Source: Nocardioides terrigena (GTDB lineage: Bacteria; Actinomycetota; Actinomycetes; Propionibacteriales; Nocardioidaceae). Taken from it: DNA of 64,000 nt. The notes beneath the pieces are model-generated. The model made no database searches. It was not told the DNA's origin and saw nothing but the letters and a program-made list of their open reading frames with translations. The stretch is taken from the NCBI RefSeq assembly GCF_003047265.1, contig NZ_PZYY01000005.1, positions 1-64,000 of the forward strand. The letters run 5' to 3'. Below, piece after piece: positions 45,565-56,153 of this stretch; position 1 is the stretch's first letter; each line of letters starts with the position of its first letter. The position numbers and the translations under genes were made by a program.

Positions 45565-46755
45565 ATGGCTGACAACGACGGCTTCCGCAACGACTGGGCG
45601 ACCAAGGACTTCTACCAGGTCCTCGGCGTCGCCAAGGACGCGTCCGCCGACGACATCAAGAAGGCCTACCGCAAGCTCGCGCGGGCCAACCACCCCGACT
45701 CCAACCCCGGCGACTCCGTCAAGCACGACCGGTTCAAGGCCGTCGCCGAGGCCTACGACGTCGTCGGCGACGCCGACAAGCGCACCAAGTACGACGAGTT
45801 CCGCCGGCTCCAGTCCAGCGGCGGGTTCGGCGGCTTCGGCGGCGGTGCCGGTCAGCCCGGTGGCGGCTTCGGTGGCGGTGGCTTCGACATCAACGACCTG
45901 CTGCGCGACCGGGCGGGCGGCGGTGCCGGCGGCCTCGGCGACATGTTCGGCGACATCTTCCACCAGGGCGGCGGGGCGCGGGCCCGCCAGCCCCGACCCC
46001 GTCGCGGCGGCGACGTCGAGACCACCGCCACCATCGGGTTCGTCGACGCCCTCGAGGGCGTCACGATCTCGCTGCGGCTGACCTCCGACGCGGCCTGCGC
46101 CACCTGCCAGGGCACCGGCGGCAAGCCGGGTACCCGGCCGCACATCTGCCCCGAGTGCGAGGGCGCCGGCTTCGTGGTCGCCAGCGCGGGCGGCGGGTTC
46201 TCGATGAACGAGACCTGCCCGGCCTGCGGCGGTCGCCAGCTGGTCTACGACGAGGCGTGCCCCACCTGCCACGGCACCGGCCACGGCACCTCGGCGCGCA
46301 CGATCCAGGCCCGCATCCCCGCGGGCGTCAAGGACGGCCAGCGGATCCGCATCAAGGGCAAGGGCACTCCCGGCGAGAGCGGCGGCCCGGCCGGCGACCT
46401 CTTCGTCAAGGTCAAGGTCTCCCCGCACCGCGTCTTCGGCCGCAAGGGCGACAACCTCACCATCGACGTGCCGGTCTCCTTCGACGAGGCCGCGCTCGGC
46501 GCCGAGGTCAAGGTGCCCACGCTCGGCGGCGCTCCGGTGACCCTCAAGCTGCCGCCCGGCACGCCCAACGGCCGCACCTTCCGGGTGCGCGGCAAGGGAG
46601 CGACCAAGGCCGACGGCTCGAAGGGCGACCTGCTCGCCACCGTCGAGGTGCACGTCCCCGCCACCCTCGACACCACCGCGCGGGAGGCGCTCGAGGCCTA
46701 TCGGGCCGCCACGGCCGGCACCCCGCTCCGCACCCAGCTGTTCGAGGCGAGCTGA
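45565..46755 (+). CDS. dnaJ: Chaperone protein DnaJ (class I Hsp40)
   Basis: The 396-residue protein has a J-domain (about 10-75, with HPD in ARANHPDSNPG), a Gly/Phe-rich linker (GGFGGFGGGAGQPGGG), four zinc-finger repeats (CATCQGTG, CPECEGAG, CPACGGRQ and CPTCHGTG) and the C-terminal substrate-binding part. The third repeat reads CPACGGR and lacks the last Gly of CxxCxGxG, which is common. The ATG at 45565 follows GAGGAGGGG; an ATG five bases upstream is out of frame. It stimulates DnaK ATPase. It is followed after one base by hspR. Confidence 0.97.
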   Translation: MADNDGFRNDWATKDFYQVLGVAKDASADDIKKAYRKLARANHPDSNPGDSVKHDRFKAVAEAYDVVGDADKRTKYDEFRRLQSSGGFGGFGGGAGQPGGGFGGGGFDINDLLRDRAGGGAGGLGDMFGDIFHQGGGARARQPRPRRGGDVETTATIGFVDALEGVTISLRLTSDAACATCQGTGGKPGTRPHICPECEGAGFVVASAGGGFSMNETCPACGGRQLVYDEACPTCHGTGHGTSARTIQARIPAGVKDGQRIRIKGKGTPGESGGPAGDLFVKVKVSPHRVFGRKGDNLTIDVPVSFDEAALGAEVKVPTLGGAPVTLKLPPGTPNGRTFRVRGKGATKADGSKGDLLATVEVHVPATLDTTAREALEAYRAATAGTPLRTQLFEAS

Positions 46756-46756
46756 C

Positions 46757-47194
46757 ATGGTCTCCTCGATGGGCACCCCGTTCGGCAGCCCGTCCCCGGA
46801 CATGGCCGTCTACGTCATCAGCGTGGCCGCCGAGCTGACCGGGCTGCACCCGCAGACCCTGCGGGCCTACGAGCGGATGGGCCTCATCACCCCCGGTCGC
46901 ACCGGCGGCGGCGGCCGGCGCTACTCGCACCGCGACCTCGAGCTGCTGCGCGAGATCGCCGACCTGACCAGCGCCGGCATCGGCATCGAGGGCGTACGCC
47001 GCATCCTCCAGCTCGACAACCAGGTCACCGCGCTGCGGGCCCGCAACGACGAGCTCGCCGCCGAGCTCGCGGCCACCCGGGAGGCGCTGCGCCAGGCGCT
47101 CGCCGCCGCCCGGTCGTCGTCGCCCAACAAGCTCCCGGTGCTCCGCGGCCCCGACCCGGGCCAGTCGCTGATGGTCTGGCGCCGCTCGCGCTGA
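46757..47194 (+). CDS. hspR: Heat-shock repressor HspR (MerR family)
   Basis: The 145-residue MerR-type protein contains the HspR signature AVYVISVAAELTGLHPQTLR, then the wing RRYSHRDLELLREIADLTSAG and a short coiled coil. It represses the dnaK operon and clpB at HAIR sites with DnaK as co-repressor, and both sites are visible in the window (42804 and 51992). The ATG is one base past the dnaJ stop; another ATG at 46802 would still keep the domain. No metal-binding Cys is seen, as expected for HspR. Confidence 0.95.
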   Translation: MVSSMGTPFGSPSPDMAVYVISVAAELTGLHPQTLRAYERMGLITPGRTGGGGRRYSHRDLELLREIADLTSAGIGIEGVRRILQLDNQVTALRARNDELAAELAATREALRQALAAARSSSPNKLPVLRGPDPGQSLMVWRRSR

Positions 47195-47200
47195 GCCAGG

Positions 47201-48148
47201 TCAGCGACCGGCCAGGAACTCCTCCACCTCGGCGGCGGTGGGCGCCGTCGCCGGACCCCGCCGCGTCACCTTGATCGCGGCGGCCGCGTTGGCGCGCCGG
47301 CAGGCGTCGACCCAGTCGCGACCGGCCGCGACGTCGGCGACGAGCGCCCCGGTGTGGGTGTCGCCCGCGCCGTTGGTGTCGACCGGCGTCTGCGGGTACC
47401 CCGGCAGCAGCGTCGTCTCGCTGCCCACGGTCACGGCGCACCCGTCCGGCCCGTCGCGCACGATGGTGACCGCCTCACCCCGCAGCAGCGGCGCCAGCGC
47501 CCGGGCGGGCGCCACCATGGAGTCGGCGTCGTCGGCCATCGGCCGCCCCAGCGCGGCGAGCAGGTCGGCGGCCTCCTCGGCGTTGCCCGACCACACGTCG
47601 GTGAGCTCCAGCATCGGGTCGCGGACCTCCGCCGGCAGGTGGGCGAAGGCGGCCCCCGGATCCAGTACGACGACCACGCCCGCGTCGAGGGTCGCCAGCC
47701 AGGCCAGCAGCGGGTCCCGCGTCTCGGGCAGCACCAGCGAGTAGCCGGTCACGCAGACCAGGTCGCCCGCCACCGGGGCCGCGGTGGACAGCGACTCCAC
47801 GCTGATCTCCCGCTCGGCGCCCAGGGTGGTCACGAAGGTCCGCTCGGCCGACGGCTCGACGAGGACGAGGCAGGTGGCGGTGTCGCGGGCGGTGATCGCC
47901 GGGGCCGAGAGCGTGACGTCCTCAGCGGCCAGCGAGGCCCGGACCAGGTCGCCGTTGGGTCCGGTCCCGTGGGCGCCGGCGTGGACGCAGGCGGCACCGA
48001 AGCGGGCGGCGGCGACGAGGACGCTGACCGAGCCCCCGGCGTACCGGGTGCTCGATCCGGCCATCACGTTCTGGCCGCGTCGCGGCAGCGACGGCACCTC
48101 CACGACCACGTCGACGAGCGCCTGGCCGGTGTGGATGACGCGCCTCAC
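47201..48148 (-). CDS. PfkB family carbohydrate kinase (ribokinase-like)
   Basis: The 315-residue sugar or nucleoside kinase has the N-terminal PfkB pattern (AGGSVSVLVAAARFGA) and the C-terminal signature TPVDTNGAGDTHTGALVAD, with the catalytic Asp in GAGD. The GTG at 48148 overlaps the stop of the isochorismatase-like gene upstream (GTGA), which fixes the start and shows coupling. The substrate could be ribose, another sugar or a nucleoside. It is convergent with hspR. Confidence 0.9.
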   Translation of the reverse strand: MRRVIHTGQALVDVVVEVPSLPRRGQNVMAGSSTRYAGGSVSVLVAAARFGAACVHAGAHGTGPNGDLVRASLAAEDVTLSAPAITARDTATCLVLVEPSAERTFVTTLGAEREISVESLSTAAPVAGDLVCVTGYSLVLPETRDPLLAWLATLDAGVVVVLDPGAAFAHLPAEVRDPMLELTDVWSGNAEEAADLLAALGRPMADDADSMVAPARALAPLLRGEAVTIVRDGPDGCAVTVGSETTLLPGYPQTPVDTNGAGDTHTGALVADVAAGRDWVDACRRANAAAAIKVTRRGPATAPTAAEVEEFLAGR

Positions 48149-48696
48149 CCGAGGAGCCCTGCCGTGACGTCCGCGGTCGTGGCCAGGGTGATCTGCGGCG
48201 GGTAGAGCGCCATCACGTCGAGGGCCGCGCGGTGGTTGTCGGGCGTGGACCCGGCGCACGCGTCGGTGACGATGGTGAGCGTCGCCCCCGCGTCGGCCGC
48301 GGCCAGCGCGGTCGAGACGACGCAGCAGTCGGTCGAGACGCCGGCCACGACCAGGTGCGGGGTCTCGCCGGTGATCGCCACGAGGTCGGGCACCCACTTG
48401 CCGAAGGTCGTCGCGGTCACCACCGGAGCCTCGATGTCGCGCACCTCGTCGACGAGGTCGTAGAGGTGGTCGTCGGCGGGGACGCGGGCGAAGGGCCACG
48501 CGTCGAGGTAGGGCACCCAGCTGCCGCGGGCCGGGTCCGGCGCGACCCAGCGGGTCAGGACGGTGCGGCCGGCGTGGGCCGCGGCCAGCCGGTGCACCGG
48601 GTCGAGGATGTCAGGGAACATCGGCGACCCCCACGGGCTGTCGGGCGAGGCGAAGATGCGCTGCGGGTCGATCACGACCAGCCAGGTCTCGGGCAT
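48145..48696 (-). CDS. Isochorismatase-like cysteine hydrolase (nicotinamidase-related)
   Basis: The 183-residue protein has a catalytic triad that fits the family: Asp in VVIDPQRIF, Lys in TTFGKWVPD and Cys in GVSTDCCVVSTA. These enzymes hydrolyse amides or vinyl ethers such as nicotinamide, isochorismate or ureidoacrylate. An in-frame GTG at 48705 overlaps the stop of the pentapeptide gene, so it may be the real start. ATG 48696 has the ribosome-like GAGAG at a better distance. Coupling to a PfkB kinase could mean nucleoside or pyridine-nucleotide salvage, which is inference. Confidence 0.88.
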   Translation of the reverse strand: MPETWLVVIDPQRIFASPDSPWGSPMFPDILDPVHRLAAAHAGRTVLTRWVAPDPARGSWVPYLDAWPFARVPADDHLYDLVDEVRDIEAPVVTATTFGKWVPDLVAITGETPHLVVAGVSTDCCVVSTALAAADAGATLTIVTDACAGSTPDNHRAALDVMALYPPQITLATTADVTAGLLG

Positions 48697-48701
48697 GGGC
48701 G

Positions 48702-49490
48702 TCACTCTCGCAGCCAGTGGCCGGGCCGGGCGAGGCCCCCGGGCAGCCGGGTGTCGAGGTCGCCACGCATGCCGTTGACCTGGGGCTGGGTGAGGAAGAG
48801 CGCGCCCTCCAGGGTCGCGCCCCGCACGTCGGTGTCGCGCACGTCGGCGCCCAGGAGGTCGGCCCCGGTGAGGTCGGCGCCCCGCAGGTCGGCCCCGATC
48901 AGCAGCGCCCCGCGCAGGGCGGCACCCCGCAGGTCCGTCCCGCGCAGGTCGCGGCCGGCGAGGTCGTCGTGGGCGAGGTCGATCCGGCCCGCCCACCGGG
49001 CCCGGGCGCGGACGCTGGCCCGGGCCAGCACGTCGCCGACCTCGGCGCGCAGCTCGTCGACGTCGAGCGCGAGCAGCTCGGTCGGGGTCTGCGCGACCAG
49101 CGCGCCGATCCGGTCGCGGAGGTCGCCCGTGACGCCGGCGACCCGGTTCTCGGCCTCGACGAGGTGCCGGAGCATCTCGTGCAGCTGGCGCATCACCGAC
49201 AGCACCGCGGACATCTCGCCGAGGTTGTCGTGGTCGCGCCAGGACTGCCCGCCGTACGTCACCTGCGAGACCTGCTGCCCGGCGCCGAAGCACTCGAAGA
49301 CGGTGCACCCCGGCCAGCCGTCCTCGCGGAGGGTGGCGTGGATGCCGCAGCGGTCGTCCAGCTGGAGGTGGTGGCACGGGGTGCCGCTCGCCTTGGTGAC
49401 GCCGAAGCCCGACTCGCGGGAGAACGGCATCAGGACGCAGCACAGGCCGAAGCAGCTGCCGCAGTCCGCACTCAGGACGGGGAGGTTCAC
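48702..49490 (-). CDS. Pentapeptide-repeat protein with Cys-rich N-terminal domain
   Basis: The 262-residue protein has an N-terminal about 70 residues with eight cysteines in a metal-site-like arrangement (CGSCFGLCC, then CHHL, CGIH, GCTVFEC). A helical middle (about 90-165) follows, and then pentapeptide repeats of the A(D/N)LRG type (about 165-225, for example GADLRGADLTGADLLGADVR) forming a short right-handed beta helix. The start is GTG. Pentapeptide proteins can mimic DNA (gyrase protection) or act as scaffolds, and the Cys part suggests Zn or Fe-S binding. The role is unknown. It heads the three-gene unit with the hydrolase and the kinase. Confidence 0.8.
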   Translation of the reverse strand: MNLPVLSADCGSCFGLCCVLMPFSRESGFGVTKASGTPCHHLQLDDRCGIHATLREDGWPGCTVFECFGAGQQVSQVTYGGQSWRDHDNLGEMSAVLSVMRQLHEMLRHLVEAENRVAGVTGDLRDRIGALVAQTPTELLALDVDELRAEVGDVLARASVRARARWAGRIDLAHDDLAGRDLRGTDLRGAALRGALLIGADLRGADLTGADLLGADVRDTDVRGATLEGALFLTQPQVNGMRGDLDTRLPGGLARPGHWLRE

Positions 49491-49524
49491 CCCGCCATCA
49501 TGGCGGGCGGCGCGGGCGTGGGGC

Positions 49525-49632
49525 TCAGCGGTAGAAGCCGTAGGCCATGGCGTGGGCGTTGACCACGGCGAGCACGGCGAACGTGCTGACGACCCATCGC
49601 TGGTCGGTGATGTGCGTCGCGAGCCACTTCAT
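49525..49632 (-). CDS. Small 35-residue membrane peptide
   Basis: The ORF from ATG 49632 reads MKWLATHITDQRWVVSTFAV and then a hydrophobic LAVVNAHAMAYGFYR end. It has one helix long enough to span the membrane. No convincing ribosome site is seen, and support is limited to the hydrophobic pattern and its place in the 200-base gap between two genes. Confidence 0.35.
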   Translation of the reverse strand: MKWLATHITDQRWVVSTFAVLAVVNAHAMAYGFYR

Positions 49633-49695
49633 GCGATCGACGGTGGCACCGCGGCGGAAACGGTGTCGAGGGCGGTCGCGCGATCCGTCGTGGAT

Positions 49696-50778
49696 TTACC
49701 CCATCGGGGGAGGGGTGGTCCGGACACGGTGCGCGTGCACCGGCTGCCACGCGTCGTGCAGCGTGGTGATGAGGATCAGGAGCATCACGAAGAACAGCGT
49801 GGTGCTGATGTCGAGGTTGCCCCGGCCGAGCAGCGCCGAGGCGGCGAGCACGAGCAACACGTTGACGACCAGCCGGACGCCGAAGGAGATGAGCAGGCTC
49901 TCGGTGCTGAACGAGCGTCGCGCCGCCGCGAGGACCAGGGCGGCGTTGACCACCACGAAGGCCCCGGTGCCGAGGAAGAGCTCCAGGTTGCTCGCGTCGA
50001 CGCCCGGCACGGTCTGGGCGAAGATGACCGAGAGCAGGCCGACGAGCACGACCTTCTCGGCGGTGATCCCGGAGCGCACCCGCGTGGCGTCGGCACGCCA
50101 GGCGGCGCGCTCGGCGGCGGTGTCCATCTCCTCCGGGAGCGGGTCGGGGCTCATGCGCAGCGCCCAGTCCGGCTCCGGCAGGCGCGGACGCACCACGAAC
50201 CAGAGCACGGCGGCGAGGACGACGATCAGCGTGATGAGCAGCGGCCACGCCCAGTCGTACTCCTCGAGGGTGTCGGTCACGTCCAGCTGGGCCACGTGGA
50301 TCCAGTACTCCTGCGGGAGCTTGATGAAGATCCAGATCAGGGCGGCCACGACGATCCACCAGCGGCGTACGAACCGCATGGGGTTCCACCTCGAGCGGAC
50401 GGTCTCGTAGGCGATGAAGAAGTACTCGAACGTGTTGGGGAAGATCAGCAGCAGGACCCGCGACTGGAGGAGCTCGAAGGCCACGACGCCGACGAGCCGG
50501 TAGAAGTACAGGAAGCGTCCCACCTGGAAGGCGCCCGGCGAGACCCAGTTGCGCAGCATCGAGAGGTACGCGATCGCCAGGTAGTAGACGTCCATGGCCT
50601 TGTCGTAGCCCTGGTATCCGGGCGGGTCGTAGCCGAACGCCTGGAAGATCGACTGGTCGACGCCGTCCACGATGAGGCAGCCGATGATGGCCGGCAGCGG
50701 GTAGCGCGGGATCAGCAGCGGCAGCAGGAAGCGCACACCCACGACGAGGACGAACAACCACTCCATGACGAGGAGCAT
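49696..50778 (-). CDS. Hypothetical integral membrane protein
   Basis: The protein of about 360 residues has around eight to nine hydrophobic segments, starting MLLVMEWLFVLVVGVRFLLP, with an extended cytoplasmic charged segment (about 215-250, PLPEEMDTAAERAAW). The region DGVDQSIFQAFGYDPPGYQGYDK after the second helix is a striking conserved-looking loop. I do not recognise a family, and no transporter or enzyme motif was seen. The start could be ATG 50778, ATG 50766 or GTG 50802, as none has a strong ribosome site. It is divergent from the Nudix gene. Confidence 0.75.
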   Translation of the reverse strand: MLLVMEWLFVLVVGVRFLLPLLIPRYPLPAIIGCLIVDGVDQSIFQAFGYDPPGYQGYDKAMDVYYLAIAYLSMLRNWVSPGAFQVGRFLYFYRLVGVVAFELLQSRVLLLIFPNTFEYFFIAYETVRSRWNPMRFVRRWWIVVAALIWIFIKLPQEYWIHVAQLDVTDTLEEYDWAWPLLITLIVVLAAVLWFVVRPRLPEPDWALRMSPDPLPEEMDTAAERAAWRADATRVRSGITAEKVVLVGLLSVIFAQTVPGVDASNLELFLGTGAFVVVNAALVLAAARRSFSTESLLISFGVRLVVNVLLVLAASALLGRGNLDISTTLFFVMLLILITTLHDAWQPVHAHRVRTTPPPMG

Positions 50779-50860
50779 GGCGGGTGCGGCCGGTGATGTC
50801 ACCGGTCCGGGGTCGTGGTCTGGTCACGGGTGCCCGACGGCCGGTCGGCAGACTGGGGCC

Positions 50861-51270
50861 ATGACCGGCACCTTCGTCGTGGCCGCGGTCGCCTTCGTGC
50901 GCGACGGCCACGTGCTCACCGTCCGCAAGCGCGGGACCAGCCGCTTCATGCTGCCGGGCGGCAAGCTGGAGCCGGGGGAGAGTGCGTACGACGCCGCGGT
51001 GCGCGAGATCCGCGAGGAGGTGGGCCTCGTGGTGGACGACCTGACGCTGCTGGGCGAGTTCACCGCGGACGCCGCCAACGAGCCGGGCCACCTCGTCGAG
51101 TCGACGGTGTACGTCGCGTCGTTGCCGCTCACGGCGAGCGGGGCCCGGGTCGAGCCGACCGCGGCCGGCGAGATCGCCGAGTGCTCCGCTGGACCGCGCT
51201 GGCCGGGGAGCACGACGACCTGGCGCCGCTGCTCTCCGACCACGTCGTGCCGCGGCTGCTCCCGGGCTGA
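50861..51270 (+). pseudogene. Nudix hydrolase gene with a one-base frameshift
   Basis: The frame from ATG 50861 begins MTGTFVVAAVAFVRDGHVLT and has a full Nudix box (GGKLEPGESAYD, then AAVREIREEVG), so the catalytic part is intact. Near 51181 the reading leaves the family pattern: after GEIAE the current frame gives a Cys/Arg/Ser-rich tail to 51319. If one G is added in GAG-TGCTCC, the next frame reads on as a normal Nudix end (LRWTALAGEHDDLAPLLSDH, then VVPRLLPG) to a TGA at 51268-51270, giving 136 residues. Either a real single-base deletion or a sequencing error. The restored enzyme would hydrolyse a nucleoside diphosphate derivative such as an oxidised nucleotide. Confidence 0.85.
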
Positions 51271-51287
51271 GGCCGGGCCGGCCGAGC

Positions 51288-51896
51288 TCAGGCCGGGGCG
51301 GCCATCCTGGGGTCCTTGAGGTCGAAGAACTTCTGCTCGCCGACCGAGAGGGAGTCCATCTCGGCCATCACCTCCTGCAGCTCCGGCGGCAGCTCCTTCT
51401 GCTCCCCGGCGCGGGCCTCGGCCTCCGACGTGAAGTAGATCGCCATCGTCCACTCGCCGTCGTCGTGGTCGAGCAGGACGGTGCCGAGGATGTCCGGGCG
51501 GAACGCCTGCCAGTCGGTCGGGTCGGCCGACATCAGCTCGTGGCTGCGGGCGGGGTCCTTGGAACGGCCCTGCATCACCTGCACGAACCCGGCCTCCCCG
51601 GGATCGCCGTACGCATCGACGTCCACCGACGTGCTGTTGCGGAACTCCGGCTCGGAGGTGAAGTGCGCCTCCACCTCGGCCCACCAGGCGCCCTGCTCGG
51701 GACGGTTGCTGTTGCGCTGCGCCGCCTCCTCGGACTCGAAGCGCGCCAGCGCGACGAGGGTCCCGTCGTCGGTCACGCCGGCCGTGCTGCCCAGCCAGCC
51801 GTCGGCCCCGGGGGCCAGGTCCCGTATCCACTGGTCCAGCAGTCCGAGGACCGCGTCTCCGCTGCCCACCTGCCCCTGGAACACCTGCACGAACAT
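51288..51896 (-). CDS. ABM/dimeric alpha-beta barrel-like protein
   Basis: The 202-residue cytoplasmic protein has a first half starting MFVQVFQGQVGSGDAVLGLL and a second half with FVQVMQGRSKDPARSHELM that look like two copies of a ferredoxin-like (dimeric alpha-beta barrel, ABM-type) fold: each begins with an F-V-Q-V-[FM]-Q-G strand. The repeat suggests a fused dimer within one chain. Such folds are found in monooxygenases and stress-related proteins. The ribosome site GGGAGG lies seven bases before the ATG at 51896. It is divergent from clpB. I cannot name its function. Confidence 0.8.
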   Translation of the reverse strand: MFVQVFQGQVGSGDAVLGLLDQWIRDLAPGADGWLGSTAGVTDDGTLVALARFESEEAAQRNSNRPEQGAWWAEVEAHFTSEPEFRNSTSVDVDAYGDPGEAGFVQVMQGRSKDPARSHELMSADPTDWQAFRPDILGTVLLDHDDGEWTMAIYFTSEAEARAGEQKELPPELQEVMAEMDSLSVGEQKFFDLKDPRMAAPA

Positions 51897-51991
51897 GTCG
51901 TACCTCCCTGCTCGACGAGTCCCCGGCCGCCTCTCGACGCTACGCGCGGGACCACCGGGCGGGTATCGCAAGAACGGACCAACTTCCCAAA

Positions 51992-52012
51992 GTTGAGGGG
52001 AATCGACTCAAC
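51992..52012 (+). promoter_or_regulatory. HAIR operator (HspR binding site) before clpB
   Basis: GTTGAGG-GGAATCG-ACTCAAC is a 7-7-7 inverted repeat like the HspR consensus and like the site before dnaK. It lies 63 bases before the clpB start. It indicates that clpB is in the same HspR regulon as the dnaK operon. Confidence 0.85.
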
Positions 52013-52075
52013 TTCTGGCGCGTTGGAACGAGTGGGACCACAGTGGTTCCACACCACGAGCGAGGAGAGTCGGAG

Positions 52076-54658
<2,583 letters not shown>

Positions 54659-54673
54659 TCCCGCCCCTTGCGG

Positions 54674-54701
54674 CGGAGTCCCCGCTCAGGCGGGGACTCC
54701 G
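54674..54701 (+). terminator. Probable terminator of clpB
   Basis: A perfect 11-bp stem (CGGAGTCCCCG / CGGGGACTCCG) with loop CTCAGG starts 15 bases after the clpB stop. There is no U-run, as usual at this base composition. Confidence 0.75.
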
Positions 54702-54707
54702 TCACTG

Positions 54708-54729
54708 TGTGACCGTTGCAACGGTCACA
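54708..54729. promoter_or_regulatory. Perfect 22-bp palindrome, possible operator of the CPBP gene
   Basis: TGTGACCGTTG is followed directly by its reverse complement CAACGGTCACA, without a loop. An outer GTCAC/GTGAC pair (54701-54705 and 54732-54736) adds a further symmetric step. It lies seven bases past the clpB terminator and about 100 bases before the CPBP gene. A dimeric repressor site is the likeliest explanation, and a second terminator is an alternative. Confidence 0.55.
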
Positions 54730-54831
54730 GGGTGACGGACTCGCCGACGAAGTGACGTGAGGGTCGTACGACGCCGCGCGGGCCCGGCGATCCTCAGCCG
54801 GCGATCAGGCGACTGCGCGATGCTGTGTCCC

Positions 54832-55668
54832 GTGAGTGACGTGACGACCACCGATGTCCGTCCGTGGTGGCGGCTCCGGGACACCCCCGTGCCCGGCGGC
54901 GTGCCCGAGCTGGCCCGCGCGCTCCTCTGGTTCGAGCTGGCGATCGTCCTGCTCGTGTCGCTGGGGCGCTCGGCCGTCTACTCGGTCGTCAGCATCGTGT
55001 CCGCGCTGACCGCGCCGGGCCCGCTGTCCTCGCAGGCGGCCAACCTCAACAACTCCTTGGCCCCCGACCGGCCCTGGCTGGACCTGACCTACCAGCTGCT
55101 GCGCATCGGCTTCGCCCTCGTGCCGGTGGCGCTGGCGGCGTACCTCCTGGTCCGCTCGGGCACCCGCGTCCGCGACGTCTGGGCCCGCGGCGGGCGCTGG
55201 GCGACGTGGGGCGACCTGGGCCGCGGTGCCTGGCTGGCCCTGGGCGTCGGCACGGTCGGTGTCGTGTTCTACGTCGCGACCTTCGCGCTCGGCACCAACC
55301 TGACGGTCGTCGCCCAGTCGCTGCCGGGCGAGTGGTGGCAGGTGCCGGTGCTGGTGCTCGCGGCCGCCGAGAACGCGGTGCTCGAGGAGCTCGTGGTCCT
55401 CGGCTTCGTGCAGGTGCGGCTGCGCCAGCTCGGCTTCGGCGACTCGGCGGCGATCGGCCTCGCCGCGCTGCTGCGGGGCAGCTACCACCTCTACCAGGGC
55501 CTCGGCGGCTTCGTCGGCAACCTCGCGATGGGCCTGCTGTTCGGCTGGCTCTTCCGTCGCTGGGGCCGGGTGATGCCGTTCGTGGTCGCCCACACGCTGC
55601 TCGACGTCGGTGCCTTCGTCGGGTACGCCGCCCTGGCCGGGCGGGTCGACTGGCTGCCGACCCTCTAG
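54832..55668 (+). CDS. CPBP family intramembrane metalloprotease (CAAX-like)
   Basis: The 278-residue polytopic protein has about eight hydrophobic helices. Motif 1 is EELVVLGFVQVRLRQ (the classical EExxxR is altered: EE is kept but Arg is not at +3), motif 2 is in GSYHLYQG, and motif 3 is FVVAHTLLDVGAF with the histidine. Actinobacterial CPBP proteins often show this variant motif 1. The start is GTG at 54832, and an ATG 12 bases upstream is also possible. It could be a peptidase in membrane protein control or bacteriocin immunity. The 3' end overlaps that of the convergent DoxX gene by four bases. Confidence 0.82.
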   Translation: MSDVTTTDVRPWWRLRDTPVPGGVPELARALLWFELAIVLLVSLGRSAVYSVVSIVSALTAPGPLSSQAANLNNSLAPDRPWLDLTYQLLRIGFALVPVALAAYLLVRSGTRVRDVWARGGRWATWGDLGRGAWLALGVGTVGVVFYVATFALGTNLTVVAQSLPGEWWQVPVLVLAAAENAVLEELVVLGFVQVRLRQLGFGDSAAIGLAALLRGSYHLYQGLGGFVGNLAMGLLFGWLFRRWGRVMPFVVAHTLLDVGAFVGYAALAGRVDWLPTL

Positions 55669-56060
55669 TCCCGACGCCGCGAGAGCCAGCCGCCGCCCCA
55701 CAGCGCCCAGAGCACCAGCACCGGCTGGAAGAACAGCCGGACGAGGCGGGCCCGGTCGGAGTCCAGTCCGAAGGCGTCGACCCCCTCGACGTACTGCGCG
55801 ACGTTGCCCGGGAAGATCGCCACGAAGAACGCGGCGAGCAGCCCGCCGACCAGGCGCCGGCGCTGCGGCAGCGCGATGAACGCCGCGCCGAGCCCGATCT
55901 CCACCACCCCGGACGCGACGACGGTGAAGTCCTCGTCCAGCGGGAACCACGAGGGCACCTGCGCCTGGAACTCCTCGCGCTGGGTGGTCAGGTGGAGCAC
56001 GCCGGCGCCCACCATCGCCGTGCCGAGCAGGAGACGGGCGGCGGTGCTTGCAGTGCTCAT
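55665..56060 (-). CDS. DoxX family membrane protein
   Basis: The 131-residue protein has four hydrophobic helices, the usual DoxX size. Family hallmarks are the N-terminal ARLLLGTAMVGAGVLHL, the EIGLGAAFIALPQRR segment after helix 2 and FFVAIFPGNVAQY. It is thought to associate with respiratory or thiol-redox complexes in the membrane. The ATG at 56060 is well placed. It converges with the CPBP gene, and a palindromic repeat lies 26 bases upstream. Confidence 0.87.
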   Translation of the reverse strand: MSTASTAARLLLGTAMVGAGVLHLTTQREEFQAQVPSWFPLDEDFTVVASGVVEIGLGAAFIALPQRRRLVGGLLAAFFVAIFPGNVAQYVEGVDAFGLDSDRARLVRLFFQPVLVLWALWGGGWLSRRRD

Positions 56061-56086
56061 GGTCCGCAGCCTAGGGGCTCCCCGTC

Positions 56087-56153
56087 GGGGTAGTCCGTGA
56101 CGAACGGACCCCGGTCGCGGCCGGTGAGGGGTCCGATCGTCACGGACTACCCC
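56087..56153. repeat. 67-bp palindromic element, copy F (overlaps a stop codon)
   Basis: The arms start GGGGTAGTCCGTGACGAACG and end CGTCACGGACTACCCC, with a CGCGGCCGG-rich loop. Its last seven bases lie inside the FAD oxidase gene and give that gene's TAG stop and last glycine. It sits between the DoxX gene's start and the oxidase gene's end. Confidence 0.9.

Noticed and set aside
49696..50778. Ion channel or transporter of known family
   Set aside because: The protein is clearly polytopic, but I found no signature of any known transporter, so I left it as hypothetical.
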